A DNA stretch of 64,000 nucleotides from Methylorubrum rhodinum. GTDB lineage: Bacteria > Pseudomonadota > Alphaproteobacteria > Rhizobiales > Beijerinckiaceae. Made by a program: the position numbers and the translations under genes. The notes under the pieces were generated by a model that did no database searches, was not told where the DNA came from, and saw nothing but the letters and a program-made list of their open reading frames with translations. The stretch lies in assembly GCF_014199935.1 (NCBI RefSeq), contig NZ_JACHOP010000013.1, positions 1 through 64,000 of the forward strand. Reading direction: 5' to 3'. Within the stretch, counting starts at the first letter, position 1. The number at the start of each line of letters is the position of its first letter. Below are positions 60,859 through 64,000 of this stretch, piece after piece.

Positions 60859-61074
60859 TTAGCCCAAGGTCGGGTCAACCGCCCCGTTCCGGGCCGCCGG
60901 GCCGCGGGCGACCACGGCCGGATGGGGAACCCGCTCGGCGAAGTCCCAGGTCGATCCGTCGTAACCCTCGTACCAAGCCCGGCGCTCGCGCGAGTCCGCC
61001 GGGTGGGGGCAGGCATCCCGCGGGCGCCCGAGGGCCCGGGCGCGGGAACCCTGCTTGATGACGTCCATGATCAT
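60859..61074 (-). CDS. RMF/CrpP-like small protein, 71 aa
   Basis: The product reads MIMDVIKQGSRARALGRPRD and then ACPHPADSRERRAWYEGYDG. This fits the ribosome modulation factor / CrpP-like pattern Q-G-x-x-A-x-x-x-G-x-P...CP...R-x-W-x-x-G-Y. RMF dimerises ribosomes in stationary phase; CrpP-like relatives on mobile DNA have other proposed roles. The tail (VARGPAARNGAVDPTLG) is variable. The start has GGAGAG upstream. Confidence 0.72.
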   Translation of the reverse strand: MIMDVIKQGSRARALGRPRDACPHPADSRERRAWYEGYDGSTWDFAERVPHPAVVARGPAARNGAVDPTLG

Positions 61075-61260
61075 CGCCGCTCTCTCCACCACGTCGACGT
61101 TTACGAAGCGGCTTCGAGATGCGCCCGTATCCTGGCGGGCGACAAGCGGTTTGGCCGGGCGTCGCCGTTCTCACCGACACCTGTCAGGCTCGTCCTGACA
61201 CTGCCCGGGTGCCGGAATGCTTGGGCGTGGCCCCGCGGACACGGGACCACGCGCCGGGGG

Positions 61261-61758
61261 TCAAGAGTTCTTGTTGTACTTGAACTCGGGCGCATTCTTG
61301 AGCGCGTCCTTGTCGGTGTCGACCATCGCCTTGAGCTTACCGTCCGCCTTGTGCAGGAAGATCGACGAGGGGTCGACCAGCACGTAGCGCTCGCCCATGC
61401 CGAGGAAGCCGCCGACGCTGACGACGACGCCGGTGACCGTCTTGCCGTTGTCGATGACGAGATCCTCGACCTCGCCGATGGTCTCGTTCTTGTTGTTGTA
61501 GAGGTTCTTGCCGACGAGCTTCGATGAGGTCACCTCGGCCGGCTTGGCGGTGACGAACTTAATCTTGGCGGTCGCGGTGTCGGCCATGGTCATGCCGCCC
61601 ATGCCGCCGGCCGGGGTCGGCATCGCGGTGCCGGCCGGCGGCGACTTCATCTGGTTGGTCTGGGCGTCGGCGGAGGGCTGCGCCGCCTTGTCCTGGGCAA
61701 GCGCGGGGCTGGCGAGCAGGGCACCGGCGACGAGGGTGGTGGCGAGCGGCGTCTTCAT
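61261..61758 (-). CDS. Periplasmic PRC-barrel domain protein (paralogue)
   Basis: The 165-residue protein has a signal peptide (MKTPLATTLVAGALLASPAL, cleaved near ALA-QD), a Gly/Met-rich linker (PTPAGGMGGMTMADTATAKI) and a PRC-barrel very similar to that at 56491-56949. Shared blocks include YNNKNE, GEVEDLVI and GVVVSVGGFLGMGE. It is on the opposite strand, so the pair may be an old inverted duplication. Its partner is unknown. Confidence 0.87.
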   Translation of the reverse strand: MKTPLATTLVAGALLASPALAQDKAAQPSADAQTNQMKSPPAGTAMPTPAGGMGGMTMADTATAKIKFVTAKPAEVTSSKLVGKNLYNNKNETIGEVEDLVIDNGKTVTGVVVSVGGFLGMGERYVLVDPSSIFLHKADGKLKAMVDTDKDALKNAPEFKYNKNS

Positions 61759-61843
61759 GGGTTCACCTCAGTCGTGTCGGGATGGTGTCCCTGGCGGACG
61801 GGCCGCCAGGGTTCGGGTAATCGTGTCCGCAGAACGGAGGGAT

Positions 61844-62275
61844 TTAGTAGCCGCAGCCGTAGTAGGGTCGACGAACGCCGTAGCCGTACCCGTAGCCGAC
61901 CGGGGCGTAGCGGTATCCGTACCCGTAACCGCCGTAGTAGGCGGGCCTGACGATGGCCGCGGCGAGGCCGAGCCCGAGACCGGCCGCCAGGCCGAGGCCG
62001 GGATAGCCGCGGCGGTAGCCGTAGCGGCGCCCGTAGCCGTAGCGCGGACCTCCGAAGCCGACGCGACGGTAGCCGCCGAAGCCGCGGCGATAGCCACGAA
62101 AGCCGACCGAACGGTATCCGCGGAAGCCGTGACGAACGCCCCGGAAGCCGCCGTGGTGGCCGGCGAAGCCGCCGTGGTGGAAGCCATGGCCCCTGCCGAA
62201 GGGCCGCGCCTCGCTCGACGGCGAGAACAGCATCAGGCTCGATACGGCCGCGAGGGCCAGTGCGACACGTTTCAT
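61844..62275 (-). CDS. Secreted Gly/Tyr-rich protein
   Basis: The 143-residue product has a signal peptide (MKRVALALAAVSSLMLFSPS) and a low-complexity mature part of Gly, Tyr, Arg and His repeats (GFHHGGFAGHHGGFRGVRHG, YGRRYGYRRGYPGLG), with one hydrophobic Gly-rich segment (GLAAGLGLGLAAAIVRP). Proteins of this kind are common in Methylobacterium and relatives and lack a known function. The repeat arises from short GC-rich DNA repeats. Confidence 0.82.
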   Translation of the reverse strand: MKRVALALAAVSSLMLFSPSSEARPFGRGHGFHHGGFAGHHGGFRGVRHGFRGYRSVGFRGYRRGFGGYRRVGFGGPRYGYGRRYGYRRGYPGLGLAAGLGLGLAAAIVRPAYYGGYGYGYRYAPVGYGYGYGVRRPYYGCGY

Positions 62276-62637
62276 CGGGTTTCAGCTCCGTGATGGTGGT
62301 GGCTGACCCTTGCGGGCCACGACCGTGACGGGTTCGACGGGGTGGCCAATCGCCTGGCCGCAGACCGGACGTCGCCGCGCCGGAACGCCGGGAACGCTCG
62401 GGCTCGGCGTTCCTTCCTCCCCGCTCACCGGGTGATCTGTGGCGCCTGGGATGGGCGCGCAGTCGGAGAAGACCGCATTCCTGTCGGGACAAACCTGACA
62501 CGCCACAGGGCGCGTCCTCGGAGGCGGCTTGCGCGGCCGGTTTGGCTCGCGAAAGCTTAAACCGGAGCCGCCGACCCTGCCGCCATCGTGCGGGCGGCGG
62601 TGCCCGTCCGCCCCGGTCGCAGGGACAAGGAAGAGAC
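62276..62637. other. Region with no supported gene
   Basis: About 362 bases upstream of the small rightward genes. Open frames here appear to be GC-rich chance frames. The promoter of the leftward Gly/Tyr-rich gene should lie near 62285-62340. Confidence 0.35.
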
Positions 62638-62883
62638 ATGAGGACAGCCATCGTTCGGAAGGCTCGGCTCGTTTGGGGAAGACGGGCAGATACAGGAAGC
62701 GCGGTCGGCGCGGGCGACACCCAGGTGCCGACGGTCCCGGCGGACGGGTCCGTCGAGGACTGGGCACGCCTCGGCGGCGGCCTGGCATCGGCCGACGCCG
62801 ATCTCCGGTGCGTCCTCGGTGGCCTTGTCACGGGCGACCACGGCACACGATATCCCGGTCATGTCGTGTCGCCATCGCCATGA
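62638..62883 (+). CDS. Small hypothetical protein, 81 aa
   Basis: The frame MRTAIVRKARLVWGRRADTG follows GGAAGAGAC. It has an acidic middle (VPADGSVEDWARLGG) and no clear domain. It is weakly supported because another plausible gene overlaps its end. Confidence 0.35.
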   Translation: MRTAIVRKARLVWGRRADTGSAVGAGDTQVPTVPADGSVEDWARLGGGLASADADLRCVLGGLVTGDHGTRYPGHVVSPSP

Positions 62884-63073
62884 CGACGGATCGGGCCCGT
62901 CGGTCCTGCAGGCCCCGTCGACCTGCCGACGGTGGCGGCGCTGGCCGAGCGAGCTGCCGGGTCCGGCGAACGACAACGGCGGCACCGCCATCCCATGGCC
63001 GCTGTGGGCCGCGTGCGGGACCGCGGTGGGTCTGCTCCTACTCAACGGCCTGGCCGGTCTCCTCGCGTTCTGA
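62861..63073 (+). CDS. Small membrane protein, 70 aa
   Basis: The frame ends with PANDNGGTAIPWPLWAACGT and AVGLLLLNGLAGLLAF. The latter is a likely single membrane helix; the A-N-D-N motif just before a helix is common in small alphaproteobacterial membrane proteins. The start at MSCRHRHDDG is uncertain. Confidence 0.4.
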   Translation: MSCRHRHDDGSGPSVLQAPSTCRRWRRWPSELPGPANDNGGTAIPWPLWAACGTAVGLLLLNGLAGLLAF

Positions 63074-63149
63074 AGCCAGTCGTTCGCGAGCGCCGACAAT
63101 ACAGCCCGATTCGCATGCCCCGGAGCTAGCCGGGCGAAGGAGACCCCTC

Positions 63150-63305
63150 ATGTCCCGTCCCATGCTTCGCAAAGGCCGCTGGCGGCAACTCACCTTCGGG
63201 CCACGCCCTGCGACGCCGCGCGCGTCCGATGTGGTCCTGGCCGTCGTCGCGACGTCCCTGCTCGCGGGCCTCTGCCTGCTGGCAGCGGCCAACCTGGCCG
63301 GCTGA
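63150..63305 (+). CDS. Small membrane protein, 51 aa
   Basis: The product MSRPMLRKGRWRQLTFGPRP ends in a membrane helix (VVLAVVATSLLAGLCLLAAA). AAGGAG precedes the start by seven bases. No family recognised. Confidence 0.55.
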   Translation: MSRPMLRKGRWRQLTFGPRPATPRASDVVLAVVATSLLAGLCLLAAANLAG

Positions 63306-63428
63306 ATGACACGGATCCCCACGGACCATCTGGGCCGAACCGGCGGGCGCGTCACCTCCGCCCGTGCCTAATCCGACGGTTCGCCGGTTGTCCCTCGAAC
63401 GGGACCACCGGCAACGAGGAGCCGATCC

Positions 63429-64000
63429 ATGCTCGACACCACCCGCAGGGCGACCGTCTACCGCATGGTAATGAGGAAACACGTCTGCCCCTACGGCCTG
63501 AAGACCAAGGACTTGCTCGAACGGGAGGGCTTCACGGTCGACGACCACTGGCTGACCACGCGCGAGGAGACCGACGACTTCAAGGCCGAGCACGACGTGA
63601 AGACCACGCCGCAGACCTTCATCGGCGGACAGCGCATCGGTGGCTACGACGACCTGCGCTGCCATCTCGGCAAGGACGTGAAGGACCCGAACGCGACGAG
63701 CTACACCCCCGTGGTGGCCGTGTTCGCCATGACTGCGCTCATGGCGCTGGCGGCGAGCTACGCCGCATACGGGACGCCCGTCACGGTGCGGGCGGGCGAA
63801 TGGTTCATCGCCTTCAGCATGTGCGTGCTGGCCATTCTGAAGCTGCAGAACATCGAGACCTTTTCGTCCATGTTCCTGGGCTACGACCTGCTCGCCCGAC
63901 GCTGGGTGCGCTACGCCTACGCCTACCCGTTCTGCGAGGCGCTCGCCGGCATCCTGATGGCCGCTGGCGCCTTGAACTGGCTGTCGATCCCGGTTGCCCT
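63429..64000 (+). CDS. Glutaredoxin fused to a MauE-like membrane domain (runs off window)
   Basis: The protein starts MLDTTRRATVYRMVMRKHVC. Residues about 8-80 are a glutaredoxin domain with the active site CPYG and a later TTPQTFIGGQRIGG, the cis-Pro loop. From about residue 95 four helices follow (VVAVFAMTALMALAASYAAY, WFIAFSMCVLAILKLQN), as in MauE/DoxD-type membrane proteins. Such fusions are predicted to move reducing power or handle methyl/sulfur metabolism at the membrane, but are not well studied. The frame is still open at base 64000. Confidence 0.82.
   Translation, partial: MLDTTRRATVYRMVMRKHVCPYGLKTKDLLEREGFTVDDHWLTTREETDDFKAEHDVKTTPQTFIGGQRIGGYDDLRCHLGKDVKDPNATSYTPVVAVFAMTALMALAASYAAYGTPVTVRAGEWFIAFSMCVLAILKLQNIETFSSMFLGYDLLARRWVRYAYAYPFCEALAGILMAAGALNWLSIPVA

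Overview
The window is a GC-rich (roughly two-thirds G+C) stretch of a bacterial genome. Protein style and gene families (ImmA/IrrE, PRC-barrel, DUF2254, MscS, RMF-like proteins, and IS66/IS21/ISL3/IS630/IS701 elements typical of Rhizobiales) point to an alphaproteobacterium, most likely Methylobacterium or a close relative. That assignment is inference; there is no rRNA or housekeeping marker. Almost everything before about 52 kb is accessory DNA.

Region 1 (1-2265) is a nest of broken insertion sequences: an IS701-type transposase start, a frameshifted IS630-type gene, IS66 tnpA/tnpB with a stub of tnpC, and the 3' end of an ISL3-type transposase with its right terminal repeat. Region 2 (2266-20118) is a self-contained cargo of eight genes in two divergent operons. 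Leftwards run a TAXI-type periplasmic solute-binding protein, a secreted Pro-rich protein and a secreted von Willebrand A (vWA) protein. Rightwards run an AT-rich membrane protein, a 1143-residue tubulin/FtsZ-like GTPase, two membrane-anchored proteins and a large membrane-anchored vWA protein. Region 3 (20119-24655) holds the 5' part of a second ISL3 copy, an IS21 element whose istA is broken by a small palindromic repeat, and an IS66 tnpC relic. The two partial ISL3 copies have the same orientation and their inner ends face the cargo, so the tubulin/vWA block looks like the cargo of a decayed composite transposon.

Region 4 (24964-about 52000) starts with the 3' half of a tRNA-Gly(UCC) gene beside a tyrosine integrase, the signature of an island integrated in that tRNA. 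It carries a phage-like leftward operon of small genes behind a Cro/CI-like regulator, a palm-domain polymerase-like protein, and a defence-like locus at 37.6-43.7 kb. That locus consists of patatin phospholipase, metallo-beta-lactamase-fold protein and an E2-E1-JAB fusion, divergent from an XRE regulator and an ImmA/IrrE protease, with two 13-bp repeats between. Then come a Lon-like AAA+ ATPase and more small genes of unknown function, and an M41-like peptidase. The right end of the island, with a complete tRNA-Gly, is not visible.

Region 5 (52162-64000) looks like a stress and envelope cluster: a leftward operon of DUF421, an EEP-family hydrolase, a CPA1 cation/proton antiporter and a CDF metal exporter. 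After it come two PRC-barrel periplasmic paralogues, an MscS channel with a DUF2254 protein, a frameshifted LuxR-type response regulator, an RMF-like small protein, a Gly/Tyr-rich secreted protein, and a glutaredoxin-membrane fusion cut by the window end.

The two multi-gene systems most worth following up are the ISL3-flanked tubulin/vWA/TAXI block and the patatin-MBL-E2/E1/JAB operon, which resembles type II CBASS but shows no CD-NTase.
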